From: Arbacia lixula
Taxonomy: Eukaryota > Echinodermata > Echinoidea > Arbacioida > Arbaciidae
DNA length: 64,000 nucleotides
Assembly: GCA_963669155.1 (NCBI GenBank)
Contig: OZ022588.1
Span: forward strand, 3,845,584 to 3,909,583
Direction: 5' to 3'
Shown: piece by piece, positions 1 through 12,900 of the stretch
Position numbering within the stretch: the first letter of the stretch is position 1
How the letters are laid out: each line of letters begins with the position of its first letter
Notes under the pieces: model-generated
Databases searched by the model: none
Told to the model about the DNA's origin: nothing
The model's input: the letters and a program-made list of their open reading frames with translations, nothing else
Program-made: the position numbers and the translations under genes

Positions 1-651
1 GGCTTTAGAGAGGGAGTTGTGACAATGAAATATGTTTTTCTACTGCAAAGGAATCTTTTTCCTTTTCTCTAGTTATGGGCGGAGAGGTAGGATTTTGGTT
101 CAGTCGCCCACATTTTGTAACGAACTGCGTGGGGAAGGCTTGTGTAATTATGACAGATTTAGAAACATCATGAACATTTTTTTATATATATAAATTTCTC
201 TCCCTCTCTCTCTTCTCACTATTCCTCTTTTATATCTCTATCTCCCCCTGCTAATTCTACCCACAATTCACATTTTTTTTCTCTCTCCATTGAATATCAT
301 CCCCTTTAATGCTATTGATTATTAAGAAAGTTGTTGTTGCCAATTACAAAAAACGCGAATAACTCACGATACATTTTGAAGCCAGTTTTTGAGGCATGCA
401 CATTGTGTGTAGCCCCCCCCCCCCCCCCTCTCCCCATCAGTCATTTAGACAATGACAGACTTTGAATTAACAAACTTATTTTATCTCCAAGGATACAGAT
501 TTTCATGGTTTTTTCGATTTCTCGGACTGAACTAACGGCTTAATAACATGGACTGGTACAGAAAATGGCGATTAATGGTGAAATAATATTATTAACGTTC
601 TATGCCTTCTCCATCTATCCGTCTGTCTGCCTTTCTATCTCTTTCCCCACC

Positions 652-655
<4 letters not shown>

Positions 656-709
<54 letters not shown>

Positions 710-846
710 TCTTCTCTCTCTCTCCCTCTCTCTCCCTCCCTCTCTCCTCCCTCTTTCTCTCTCCCTCTCTCTCTAGTTCTTCTCCCTCCTTCTCTCTCTT
801 TTCCCTCTCTTCTCCCTCCCCCCTCTCTTTCTCACACACACACACA
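656..846. repeat. CT microsatellite with CA tail
   Basis: Almost pure (CT)n at about 656-706, degenerate CT-rich sequence to about 830, then (CA)n to 846. The Ser/Leu-rich and Glu/Arg-rich open frames here are products of the repeat. Confidence 0.95.
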
Positions 847-1054
847 TATGAAACACGTACCCCATATTTCCCATCTCTCCCAATCCCTCTCTCTGCACCC
901 CCCCCCCCCCTTCCCATTATATATATCGTACGTGATAAAGTCAAGGTGTGCCAATTCTTTTAGAAGCAGGTTTGTTCCAGTACATTCCATCAATTATCAT
1001 TCTTATAATAAGCCATGAAATATTTAATGAGATTTTCACTTTTTAACAAACCAT

Positions 1055-1126
1055 TGTTGTGTTCTTAATCAATCTGAATCAATTTATAGGCCCAACAAAT
1101 TGATTCAGATTGATTTAGAACACAAC
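1055..1126. repeat. Short near-perfect hairpin
   Basis: Arms of about 29 nt (TTGTGTTCTTAATCAATCTG.. and its complement) flank a spacer of roughly 12 nt near TATAGGCCC. It is probably a tiny transposon remnant; no larger ends recognised. Confidence 0.8.
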
Positions 1127-2679
1127 ATTGGCCATTGTGTATCACACATGTCAAAACACTATAGCAAGTGCCTTCAGAGTGTGATTATTAATTCATGATG
1201 CTTCTGGCAGAAGAGACTTTGTGGGTTGACATCTTTGACTTGATCTTCTTTAAATTTCAGCTTGATTCAAGTTGCACCTTTTAAAAAATTATTTTTTATC
1301 ACTGTTAAAAAGGTTTTTTGATACCTAGTACAAACACAAACATCCATTGATTGACACGATCCACCCTTCCATTAATAAATCTTGCATTACTTCTGTTTTA
1401 TTTGTTGCATGTAATTTCTAAGCCGCTAAGAAATTTGGGCACAATTAACTGAGCGCAACATAAATAAATTGCCAGCTTAATACCACTCAAACAAATGTCT
1501 TTTCACCTCAATGAACGACACCATACATTGCATGCATCTGAATTAAAATGTAATTCGACTATGATTCATTGACACAAATGCGTAAAAATGTACATCTCCA
1601 CTCGTTCCTAGCTGTGTTTCAATTACTAAAAACTGATTGAATTTAATGTAATGCACTATATAATGAGATTATTGCCATAGCAACTATTGGAATGATTGCC
1701 CATAATAACACACAAACAGCAAATATTTACATTTTAAAGCAATGAAACTTATGATATTGCTAGTAGCAACACTACTTCTATTTCTACTACTGCTGCAAAT
1801 AATGTTATTAACAATGATTGTGATAATAACCATATAAATAATATATGAACCATAGTGAAATTAATAATAACAGTAATACTTATCATAACAATGCATCAAA
1901 AAGCGATAGGAAATGCATCCCATTTTTTGTATGATAATTCAAGGAGAACGTTAGCAAGTTGATTTCTACAGCAGCAACAAACACATATAAGTTATTATCA
2001 TAATCTAAAATCATTGCATACAGTATTACATTTTATTCACTCTCAGCACTCAATAACTGTCATGCAGTTATTACTTATAGCTTTTAAATTGCAATTTGAA
2101 TAATTCCAATTTTCTCTGGAAAGGCTTCTTGTTAAAAAGAAGAGCCCATACCGCTGTACACCCTCCCTCACAACATCTTTACATATGGATAGATACTATT
2201 CAATAGCAATCAAATAAATAAACAAATTCTGAGATACGATCAATAATTTAAAACAATACACTGAGCTGCAAACATATTCACTTGTACATATCAGTATTAC
2301 TTTCAGATACAGTATAATCATAAACCAGGGGGCAAATGAAAAAAAAAAGAGATCAATATTGAATAAATTCCAACAAAATAGCACACATCTAATTTTATTT
2401 GATAATCTCCAGGAATATATCAACATTATTTAAATTACAGCAAGATGCACTGATTTTTTGATGACCCATAATCAAACTAATCAGTTACAAAATCAATCAA
2501 AACGTTGATTAAATTATGGTGGAGAGGAAATGACAGAAACTACTACCCCATGGATATTTGTTAATACATTTTGGGTCAAATGAGAGGATGAGAGGATTCA
2601 TAAAACAATACTAGTGTCATTCCTAGATAGCATATGAACTCTTTACGTGTTCTGAGACTGTTTTTTCCTCAGTTCAAGC

Positions 2680-2950
2680 AGACCATTCCTATAGAATAAC
2701 ATTGTATCTGGCTCTGGAAGGGTCAAAGCACTTTCTATTATGTTCATACTGTATGTTGTCTTGTAATCAAAGGTTTCATCATTAAAATATCATGTCCCCC
2801 CCCCCCCCCAAAAAAAAAAGAGTATTATGTACACAAATCTCATAGAACAGCATTGTATCTGGATCAGGAATGGGTTATAAAAGCTGGTACTATGTTCATA
2901 TGCTGTTTCGTAATCAAAGGTTTCATTACTAGTATACATAAGCATTACAG
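2680..2950. repeat. Two-copy tandem duplication
   Basis: The unit containing CATTGTATCTGG, TATGTTCATA and GTAATCAAAGGTTTCAT occurs twice (about 2688-2785 and 2850-2933), split by a C run (2796-2809) and an A run. Confidence 0.75.
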
Positions 2951-3416
2951 ATTGAACACATGTCATGTGGAGATTGTCACGCTTTATCATCATCTTGCAT
3001 ACACGCCCATCCAATTCTTCTTGTGAAAAGATAACGGGATTGACTTCGCCTAAAAATGGCCATTAATCATTGAAATCATTACCTGGTGTCCTGTCGTAAG
3101 CTCTGGACTTTGATAGGACTGGTCGCACAACGCCCGCCCGGTGCTACGCTGTGCAGATCAGACAATATTTATTCACTATCATGTCCGCAACTCTTATCAC
3201 AGGCTGGAAGATACTGCTGCACATAACACATGCTCTCAAACTTTTCACTTAACCCCCTCAGTACCAAGCCAGGAAAAGCCCATCGACTTACTATGCATGT
3301 CATGCACTGAAAGGTACTGAAAGGGTTAAAATGCATTGTCTTTCTCCATGGGATGTCCTGTAGACACGTTAGTTGCATAATACATTCCTCTTGTACAATG
3401 TTTCCATTCACATTAA

Positions 3417-3891
3417 AGGGATAGTTCACCCCGAAGTTATGCTGGTTTTAATGAAAGCAGAAACATGAAAGAAAAATTTATATTGAAGATTTGACAAAAA
3501 TTGGTCAAAGGAAAAGAAAGTTATTTGATTTTAAAGTTTTGATTTTGTGACGTCACATGCGAGGTGCTCTCCCATATGTTGTGTACAATTTTTGTAGAAA
3601 ATGTCCTTTTTCTCAAAAGGACATTTACCTTTTCACCTGATACATCATTAGACACATATTGCTATAAAAAAAATTTATTCCTTCTTCAAAGAACAGCAAA
3701 AAGGCAATTTATGGAAAAAGCACTACACAACATATGGGAGAGCACCTCGCACGCGCCGTCACGAAATCAAAACTTAGAACAATCCGAGCTTTCTTATCTT
3801 TTGACCAATTTTCATAAAACCTTCACTAATATGTTTCTTTCATGGGTCTGCTTTTATTGAAATCAACTTAATTTCAGGGTGAACTATCCCT
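3417..3891. mobile_element. Hairpin MITE family A, copy 1
   Basis: Full-length palindromic element. It is flanked by TTAA (3413-3416, 3892-3895), begins AGGGATAGTTCACCC and ends with the complement. Inner arms share the CGAGGTGCTCTCCCATATG block. It carries a CRE octamer TGACGTCA at 3548-3555 and encodes no protein. Confidence 0.9.
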
Positions 3892-3892
3892 T

Positions 3893-3955
3893 TAACTCTC
3901 TGCGCACCGTGTGTTCATTTTTTCAGGGGTAATACACACAAATCCCATAGAGCAG
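3893..3955. repeat. Short dispersed repeat (GCGCACC..ACACAAATCCC)
   Basis: About 60 bp abutting family A copy 1. A related copy in the opposite orientation is at about 38425-38487, and fragments of its ACACAAATCYCATAGARCA end occur near 2829 and 6920. Confidence 0.6.
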
Positions 3956-4007
3956 CATTAGTATGGCACAACAGGAGTTAAAGGGAAAATTAAAATTAAT
4001 AATATAC

Positions 4008-4150
4008 AAATATTTCATGACCATGAGGGATCTTGTGGAATCTATTTGCACCGAGGTTAAGTGGAGGGTGTGCGGTACTGCACGCCCTCCACTTCACCGA
4101 GGGGACCAATAGATTCCACAAAGTTCCCGAATAAAGATCATGAAATATTT
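4008..4150. repeat. Inverted repeat
   Basis: Arms containing CAAATATTTCATGA, GTGGAATCTAT and GTGGAGGGTGTGC on the left and their complements on the right, with a centre near 4075-4085. It looks like a small fold-back element; TTAA-AGGG at 3978-3985 may be its left end, but no matching right end was found. Confidence 0.65.
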
Positions 4151-4483
4151 GTTTTATATCCTTCATTAATATATTCTTTGTCCATTACTTTAATCCTTAC
4201 GATGGACCGTGTAATACAGTGCCCATGCTGTAAGCTCCGAACGCAGGAGTCCGATTGAGATGTTTTGTTATTTCCTGCGGCTTGAGCAAACCAACAGAAA
4301 TTCAAGTTGCACCTCGGCCGCAATACCGCGAGAGTTCTGGCAGCGCGCCCAATGATTTTCCGCTAAAACGCCAAAAACCAGCTGGAAAGAAATGTGTCTC
4401 GTAGATTTTGCGTGTCGCGCATTTACCTGGGATGAATCAATGAAAATTGTATCGATCACCGATAGCTCGGATATCGATAGTCC

Positions 4484-4544
4484 AGAGGGGAAAAAAATGA
4501 CTATTTTTGACATGACGTCACGAAATAGTACTTTTTTTCCCTCT
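4484..4544. repeat. Hairpin with CRE octamer in the loop
   Basis: AGAGGGGAAAAAAA..ACTATTT pairs with AAATAGTACTTTTTTTCCCTCT; TGACGTCA at 4513-4520 lies between the arms. Small and unclassified. Confidence 0.6.
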
Positions 4545-4599
4545 GACATCATGGGCAGTGCTATTCCATGCACTGTAAGATAAACTCTTACGCACTCAG

Positions 4600-6446
4600 C
4601 TGATAAGATTATGTATTGCTTTTTTCCTCCTTTTTACTTACTAGTGAGCCATCAACAGGTGGATGTATATTTGCTTCATATTTGAATACTTGTCTTGCGT
4701 ATATAATTGTGGATCACAGCCCGGTACCAGAGATTAGGCCTATCTCCTTATCTTATCATATCAGTCTTTTTCTTCCCCCAAGTGATTGCAATCACATTTA
4801 AAGGGGCTTTCTCGTTCAAAATAATGTTGTTAAATATGCTGATATTTACTTTTTCCTGTAATTATTTTCAAAAGTTGATCGGTTCTCCTACAATTTGCTT
4901 TGGTGCAATTATATGTTGTCCTTAACTTTTCCATCGCTTCTATCGCTAGTTCACACTAGCAATATGCACACATCTTACAGAGTGGTGTTGTGTTTCAGTT
5001 TGGCAAAGGTAAAGCATATAGGGTGGCCAAAATGCCATCAAAGCACTGCAGATACGGTCCATATCATTTGGTATGATGTCATTCTGACATTCATATTGCC
5101 CCACTTTGTCTGAGCAAATATATGCCAGTCCACATGGACGATAAGAAAGTGACCTTTGTCCAGAGATCTATGCTGAATAAAGACCATACTCAGACTGGGT
5201 TAAAGGTAATGAATAGCGTACAGTAACTGTTACCCAATGCAAGAGATATTAGGAGTGGTTTTCTGTGGTTTCTGTTGAAATATCCAGTGTTCAAGAAAAT
5301 GATAAATGGTGGATTATTCAACTGGAAGGGATGTCATTAATCACACAACACCTACTCTGACTGTTGTAATCCTATTGGTGACATTGCCTAGAACTACTAT
5401 TAAACAGTATCGCTCTATGATTTCTGCAATGAAGTTTAGCAGTTTCTTACTATCATATGCTGACGTCACCAACCGTGTATATTAGCACGTACTCAAGCTA
5501 TTATCGATTGATCAATGGCTTCATCTAACAAGTCTAAAGTTCAGCACATATCATGTGCATAGAGCTATTCAATTCATGATATGACCCACATTCTTCTCAA
5601 TTTTCATACATGATCGACCTCTCTATAGCGGAACATCAAAAGTTGGGTTTAGACCAAAGTACCTCTGTTAAAGTCAGAGCGGAGGGTGTTAGAGTCCATC
5701 TCACTAATCTCTGCCACTTTGACTAGATAAGCAAGTCATGGGACGGAAATCTTACGATGTAAGCATGCAACACAAAGTCAACTTGTGAAGTCACATGGGC
5801 AGTAGTCAGGCTTATATACAGAATCCAGGTACCGATACCATCATGTATGAAATCATGTGAAACCTTTTTTTTTCTGATTTGCTTATTTCATTTACAGGAT
5901 GGAGCATGCATTCTTACCACTGGGTGTACGCATAAAAAAAAATTGATAAATTACCCCGGAAAGCCCTTTCATGAAAATCTAGCTAAATTGTCCTTAACAC
6001 AGACTACTGAATATTGATGAATAAAACTTTGTCACTTTGTCATTGTGTCTTCTCTGGTGACCAGATTTGGCCTGGTGGTTATTCATTAAGCAGAAGATAT
6101 GATTCTAAGATATGTTTTCTATTGGGTGTATGCTACCATTTTTTGTAATAATATTATGCATATTATTATTATGCATATTATGCATCTGGAAATGTACTGC
6201 TTTTCAACTGCTTCGTAGAAAAATATAACAACATGCAAATACTATCTCATGCAATATATTACACAATTTCTTTATTTTTTTTTAATTTCATACATCTCTC
6301 AAAATATCTTATTCCTTTCAAGGCCATACATTTCATGCTTTGTCCAAATAAACAAACACTTTGAATCATTTAAGAACAATCTGACATCTCATCTCCAAGG
6401 TTGACCCTCCTGACAGCATAAACAGATACATGTCATGTGCTGCCGG
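4600..6446. other. Intergenic sequence, nothing recognised
   Basis: AT-rich, with no long open frame, no splice-consistent exon and no strong repeat structure that I can see. It is 3' flank, distal to nvd. Confidence 0.5.
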
Positions 6447-6450
6447 TTAA

Positions 6451-6912
6451 AGGGATAGTTCAGTTGATTTTGATAAAAGCAGAAACATGAAAGAAACATA
6501 ATAGTGGAGGTTTGACGAAACTGTGTCGAAGGATAAGAAAGTTATGATCTTTTCAAATCTTGGGTTTTGTGACGGCACATGTGAGGTGCTCTCCCATATG
6601 TTGTGTGCTGCAGGATTCCATAAAGTGCTCTTTTTCTGTTTTTGATGAAGGAATAATTGTCTTTTGGAGAGGTATGTGTGAAAATACAAGTTTCTAATGA
6701 TGTATCAAATGCACATGTAAAATTATGCATATCCTTTAGAGAAAATTGATACATGTATTTTCAAAAATATTACACAACATATGGGAGAGCATCTCGCACA
6801 TGATGTCACAAAATCAAAACTTTAAACGATCGTGACTTGCTCATCCTTTGACAAATTTTCATCAAGCCTTCACTGATCTATTTCTTTCATGATTTCAGGG
6901 TGAACTATCCCT
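6451..6912. mobile_element. Hairpin MITE family A, copy 2
   Basis: TTAA at 6447-6450 and 6913-6916; ends AGGGATAGTTCA.. and ..TGAACTATCCCT; shares the GTGAGGTGCTCTCCCATATG block. The CRE is mutated here (GTGACGGCAC). Confidence 0.88.
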
Positions 6913-6916
6913 TTAA

Positions 6917-7818
6917 GTGATATACACAAATCCCATAGAGCAATACGCTGTCCAGTACTCATGGGGTTGGACAGCCCTGCAAATGACTACTCATACATGA
7001 AACTGATGACTAATGCAATCTGTGATGAAGCTACACTGCTGCATTTCAAATATATTATCTTTAGAAATATATCTAGCAACATTTGAAGCTTGACATGAAA
7101 GGCTTAGGAAGTGTTTGTAACATGTTATAAACATGATTTGGAATTAAAGAGAGTGAATCACTATAAGGCTTACTTCATTACAGAATCCTATTGTTTTGAC
7201 AGACATGGTAACAATGTACCGAATCGACTCATACTTGAGTCCTCCTTGACGATTCGAGCACACTTTGAATGCGCACAGGTGTCTACAGGGATAAATGTTG
7301 ACATCATGATGTGTGGATATAAGCACTGAATCTGTGCTACGTGCATAAACCACAATTTAAAATGATTCTGAGACAGGATTATAATCGTCGGGGGATGCCC
7401 ATGTCTGGGTGAGAGATGGGCGGTGTGGGAACACACCTCCTTGGACTTGTACGTTCACACAGGAAGGGTTTGCTGCTGTTGCTTACCATAATGGCAGTCT
7501 ATGAGGGTCGTTCACACTGTTTCCCCGCCCCGGCAACGCTGACTGGGTAGACAGCCTTGGCATTAATAAATTGCTTTATGGAGTCGTGTTTACGCATCAG
7601 CACAGCAGGAGCACATTAGTAGCACGGTACACACGATGAGCAACGAGCGACGAGTTACGAATGAGGAGCAACATGCGGCAAACTACCTCCGTGTAAAGAA
7701 AGCTTGATTTTCTCCTCCTAGACCAGTGTTTAACCTTCTCAGTCCCAGGGGCACACACATGTGTAACAAACCCATGGTGCCTTCGTAGCTTGGTGCTGCG
7801 AGGGTTGATGAGGATAGA
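6917..7818. other. 3' flank of nvd
   Basis: The region between family A copy 2 and the nvd stop codon. No exon or obvious polyadenylation signal is seen. Part of it should be nvd 3' UTR. Moderately GC-rich stretches (7380-7560, 7640-7690) show no coding signal. Confidence 0.4.
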
Positions 7819-7983
7819 TCACCACTCCAAGGACTCCTCCTTGCGGTCCTGGTAGCGCGGGCTGTTCTCAGAGTAGAACTGGGAGTACCAGCGGCGGTGC
7901 TTGTTGATGAGGCGGTCCTCGTAGACTAGGATGGGCTTGTTCTTGTACATCTTGTAGTTCCACACCATGATGTCTCGCTCAAA
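7819..7983 (-). CDS. nvd: nvd exon 7 (C terminus and stop)
   Basis: Encodes residues 421-474, [11 protein letters not shown] through the family-typical [10 protein letters not shown] to EESLEW, then TGA at 7821-7819. The acceptor tctcccccag sits on a pyrimidine-rich repeat. No strong AATAAA appears in the first kilobase downstream, so the 3' end of the mRNA is not placed. Confidence 0.94.
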   Translation of the reverse strand, partial: FERDIMVWNYKMYKNKPILVYEDRLINKHRRWYSQFYSENSPRYQDRKEESLEW

Positions 7984-9878
7984 CTGGGGGAGAAGAGGGG
8001 AGGAGAGGGGATGATGAGAGAGATGGCAGGAGGGAGGGATGGAGGGATGGAGTGAGAGATAATTCAAGAATTTGTTACATTTCCAGACAAAGTTTTAGGG
8101 CAGTGTTTAGTTTTCACACTGTAGATGCAGGCTGAAGCTCCAGCATATGGTCTCTTTATTTTTCTTTAATTATTTTCATAACAGATTGATTGATCAATCT
8201 CATTTCTACAGAGAGCAACAGCAAACATAAAGATTACGTCAATATATTTAGAATTTCCTGTGGATGAGAAAGAATAACATGATATGATATCAACAGCACT
8301 AGATGGCCAAAGAGGTCTTACTTGGATGTACTCGGCATAGAGGAAGAGCTTGGCCAAAAAGCGAGGGATGTAGCCAGAGCTGTAGACGGACTGAGTCACC
8401 TTCTGTACAAGTCCCTCCACGGGAGTCACCCCTATTGATATAGTGACCTTGCCGAAGGGTACGTACAGGTTCAATAAGACATGGGCCGGTCCATTCTGAC
8501 AGCGAGGGAGAGAGGGGAGGGAGAATGGGAGGGAAATACATATATTGTGAAAATAAAGCCAGTTCTGTTGCAATGTTTGCAAATGTAAATCACTGTATAT
8601 ACAAGTAATCATTTGTTATTTGTAAAAAAAAAATTGAGGTTAAGTAGATGGTAAACTAGCTTTTGCTTCAGCATACAAGTTCAATTCTCAATGATTAAAT
8701 AATACCTGATATCTCACTGCAGCTCAGAGTTTCGCAAACAAATATTTCCTGAAAAAGAGGGGGTTGGGTATGCTACATTTTGCAGTCTTTATCAGCCTGA
8801 AATCAAGCCAGAGTCTGTGAACCTACTCTGTACAACAGCAAAGGACTGACACTGTCCTGCATTATGCAACAGCAACAGCTGGCTAGTTATCACCTTCTTT
8901 CAGTCACATGGAGACGCGATTTCAACATCTGGCTTATTTTCCGCATGAGACAATGGCACGTTATATTGTCAGCTTTAGATGATAAAAGACACACCTACTG
9001 TCTCTCATGATGTGTCTGTTAAAGTCACACTACAAACGACTTATCAAGAGTGTCCCACCCCATGTATGGAGGGATAGGGGGCAAAGTCAAGGCCAAGGGG
9101 GGCGGGGCAGGGGGCGTGGCCAAGGGGTGATTGACTTACCTGTCTGGCCCTACTTTCTGTGTGGGTTGCCTTGAGGGGAATCCCAAACAGGCTGATCTTG
9201 TGGAAGACCGTCATGACGCCGATGTGCTTGTGGTCCGGATCCTGCTCCCAGCAACCACCCCAGGAGTGAGAGGCCCAGCTCCACCACCTGATGGTGGCGG
9301 GGGGGGGGGGGGGGGGAGTGGAGGGAGGAATGGAAGAAGGAATGAGAGATGGGTGGAGGAGGTACATGTAGAGAAGGAGGGAGGGAGGGAGGGAGGGAGG
9401 GATGGAAGTAAGCAGGAGAGAAGGATGGCAAGATGGAAGGAGGGAGTGATGGAGAAAGAAAGAGGGAGGGGTGGAGGGAGGAGGAATGAGTGAAGAAAGG
9501 AGAGAGGGAGGGATGCAAGGATGGAATGATAGAAGTAAAGCAAGAAAGGGGGTGGCAGGTGGGATGGCAGGTATTGTACATGGAGGGAGTGATGTAGGAA
9601 AGAGTGAGGGACAAAGGGTGGGAGGGACAAAAAAAGGAAATAAATTTTTATGTTAGATTGAATTTGACTTGTCTTCTCACTAAGAGCACTACAAATACAA
9701 CATTAGAAAATATTTGCTCCTGCATTTAGAGTCTTAAAAAGAGTACTGTATTTACATGAAAAACATGACAAAGAAATAATAACACCAGAAATTCTAACTT
9801 AAGCTTTCAGCAATATGTCTTCTAAAAAGTTTGTTAATTTACAATGTACATATTAATATTGTGGTTGTGTGTGTATGT

Positions 9879-9917
<39 letters not shown>

Positions 9918-12900
9918 TGTGTGTGTCTGTGTGTCTGTGTGTCTGTGAGTGTGTGTGTGTCAGGGAGTGTATTCACTTATAAATGGGGGGAGGGGGTAAA
10001 CTTGTCAACTCACTTGCTCCACATGTATCGGAGGTCATTGCCACTGCCCATGAAGGCTCCATGCACGTAGTGCAGATGGGCACAGTCAGCTCCATTCTCA
10101 GAGACATCCTAAACAGGAGAGGAGAGGAGAGGGGAGAGGAGAGGAGAGGAGAGGAGAGGAGAGGAGAGGGGGGAGGAGAGGAGAGGAGAGGAAGGAGAGG
10201 AGAGGAGAGGAGAGGAGAGGAGAGGAGAGGAGAGGAGAGGAGAGGAGAGGAGAGGAGAGGAGAGGAGAGGAGAGGAGAGGAGAGGAGAGGAGAGCAGAGC
10301 AGAGGAGAGGAGGGGAGAGGAAAGGAGAGGAGAGAGAGGAGAGAGAGGAGAGGAGAGAGAGGAGAGGAAGGAGAGATGAGGGAGAAGAGAGGGAGGTGAG
10401 GAGAGAGAGGAGAGGAGAGGAGAGGAATGGAATGGAAGGAGAAGAAAGAGGAGGTGAAAATGAGGAGGAATATTAAGAGGGGGAGCAGGGGGAGGAAGAA
10501 CAAGAGCAGGAAGAGGAGATGTGAGGGGGAGGATGAGGATGAGGTAGAAGAGGAGGAAGAGAAGGGAGGAGGGAGGAGGAGCAGGAGCAGGGGGCACAGG
10601 AGGAGAGGGTGACAAGGAGGAGGGAGAAGAGGAAGAGCAGGAGCCGAGGCAGAAGAGGAGCAGGCCCACAGGGAGATGGACAGGGATTTCAGACATTAAT
10701 GACAATCAATACATTTCAAATATCAATCAACTTAATAACAGGGCTGTCTTCTCCTTTAAAGAGGAAGTCTCATTAATGTTCGCCACATCTGGGGAGTAAT
10801 AGTGCCAAGTTCAGTCAAAAAAAAAACTACATCCAACACACGTTTCACAAAAGACAGTGATTTATAAAGAAAGGGACGGCCAACATTCTGTCCTTGGCAT
10901 GGTTTAAATGACTTGGAAATGACTGCACATTTTGGTTTATGGTTAATTTAAACATAACCACTACTCAGTTATAATTAACCACATGATAGAGAGGAAGGTG
11001 ATCTACACTTAATTCTCAGATGAGTGAAACAGGATGATTTAGGGTTGATCATGAAAACTTTACAGGCACAAACCTCCGACTCTAAACAGGTGAGACTGAT
11101 ATCCATTTACACACTAGATGCATCCTCATGGTACACTCCTAGTTTCAAAACTGAAAAACTTGATGCTTTAAAACTACGTAACAGAGGACGTTAAACTGTT
11201 AATTAAGAAAACACTTAATTGGATATGCCCTATCCAAAAGGTTAAGGTTGTGTGACATGCTTTAGACAAATGAAACCATAACATGAACAAAGGTATAATT
11301 TGAGTACTGTTATCAAACTTTAGTGGTGATAAAATTGCCACAACAGTAGTTTCATATTCGAATTGATGCAGAGATGTTAATACATAACCTGTTTACACAT
11401 TCCCTCTCCATTGCATGTACCACGCTACCAACTGTGTACCATACTTTGATTGTTGTCTTGGCATCAAAATATTAAAATAAACATTTATTATGGGCTAAAA
11501 TCAATTCCTTCCTTTAAAAGTAACTAATTGTTAGCAAGCTACGGTCTATTGTACCATCTCTGGAGCAGCAGCAAGAACTTAAAGTAACATTGTGTCAATT
11601 CTATTATTGTTTGTTCAGGGAGTATATACTCTTATTCCTAAATATTCCTAAAGATTCCCTTCTAAAAAAAAAAAAAACAATCAATTTTACTCAGGTACAT
11701 GAATTTAATTCTCTCTCAATTACCCCCCCCCCCCCCCTCTTTCCCTGACCCTTCCCCTTAAATGGCATTCATTCTGTGCAACCTAAGGTCAGCTGTCACA
11801 TCAGCATTCAGAGATATCCACACCAATCAGACATATTAACAAGAAACTTTCCAATACCCGATCCCAGACAATTGGTTTCACACAACTTAAAGTTGCAGGA
11901 TTACAATGACAGCCCACCCATGCATCTGCCTCACCTGATCAATATCTGTCACCTTCAAATCCCAGATTAGTTCTCAGCCTTTCAGGTACATGTGGAATGA
12001 GCTATCACTGAGCCCCTCCGCGCCCCCCCCCCCCCCCACACACTATTTTTTAAACCTTTGTGTGCAAGACAAAATTGTACTTAATTAGATTGTGTGCATT
12101 ATTTTTTAATAAATGTACATGAGGTATGCAAAGATTTAAAGGAAAAGTCCTCCCTAAAGTGAAGTTGGTTTCAATAAAAGCACACACATGAAAGAAACAT
12201 ATAAGTGAAGGTTTGATAGAAATCCATGAAAGGATAAGAAATTTGATTTTTTTTTTAAATTGTAAGTTTGTGAGGACTATCCCTTGAATCCTTTCACAGT
12301 AAAATAGGTGCATAAACTTTCTAACAAGTTAACAGAATTTTCTAGCCCAACAGCAATTGCCAATATTGATTAAAAAGTAGTCAGAAGTACTAAGAAGTAC
12401 TCACGCATCACATTATGTACACTTGACTTATAGAAATCGAAATAGTTTAAGGTTATATAAATATGATCTCCACATAACGGAGGCAAACACATTTGTATCA
12501 CATCAAGTATTTTATAGATTACGTTCTTGAATAGGCATTACACTGGCTGGGAATGGTAATCATATAAATGGCATCAAAAAAATTTCCACAAATGCACTCT
12601 TCTTTAGTGTGTAATAGAATATATCTCATCCTCCGTTAAATACATAAATGTCGACATATTTAGCTTCTTCATATTTATTGCCCCAACCTTTGTGAAATGA
12701 CCCTGGTACTGAGACGGTTGAATTTATTCAATCCCCAGGTCTGAAGTCACAAAATCCATTGTTCCGGGATCAAAGGCTCCAGAAACTGTCTGAGTTCTTT
12801 GACTGTATACCACATACACAGTATGTACATGAGATTAGTCATCGGCTCAAAGAAGCTCGACGGCAAAATATCAAAGGGCCATACCGGACATTTACAAATC

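Larger units (their letters stand above)
1..3412. other. Left intergenic flank, no gene seen
   Basis: AT-rich sequence with a CT-rich microsatellite block (about 603-846), C runs at 413-428 and 898-910, a short hairpin (1055-1126) and a tandem duplication (about 2680-2950). The frames that remain open are short or low-complexity. Nothing looks coding on either strand. Confidence 0.6.

Noticed and set aside
565..1018. Ser/Leu-rich open frames of 132 and 138 codons and the antisense Glu/Arg-rich frame
   Set aside because: They are translations of a CT microsatellite, open in several frames at once.
9131..9656. Several overlapping open frames of 107-154 codons
   Set aside because: They come from GGAG repeats; only the 148-nt nvd exon 5 part is coding.
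9973..10705. Long Ser/Leu/Pro and Glu/Arg frames (up to 198 codons)
   Set aside because: Produced by the GAGAG satellite; only 10014-10108 is exon.
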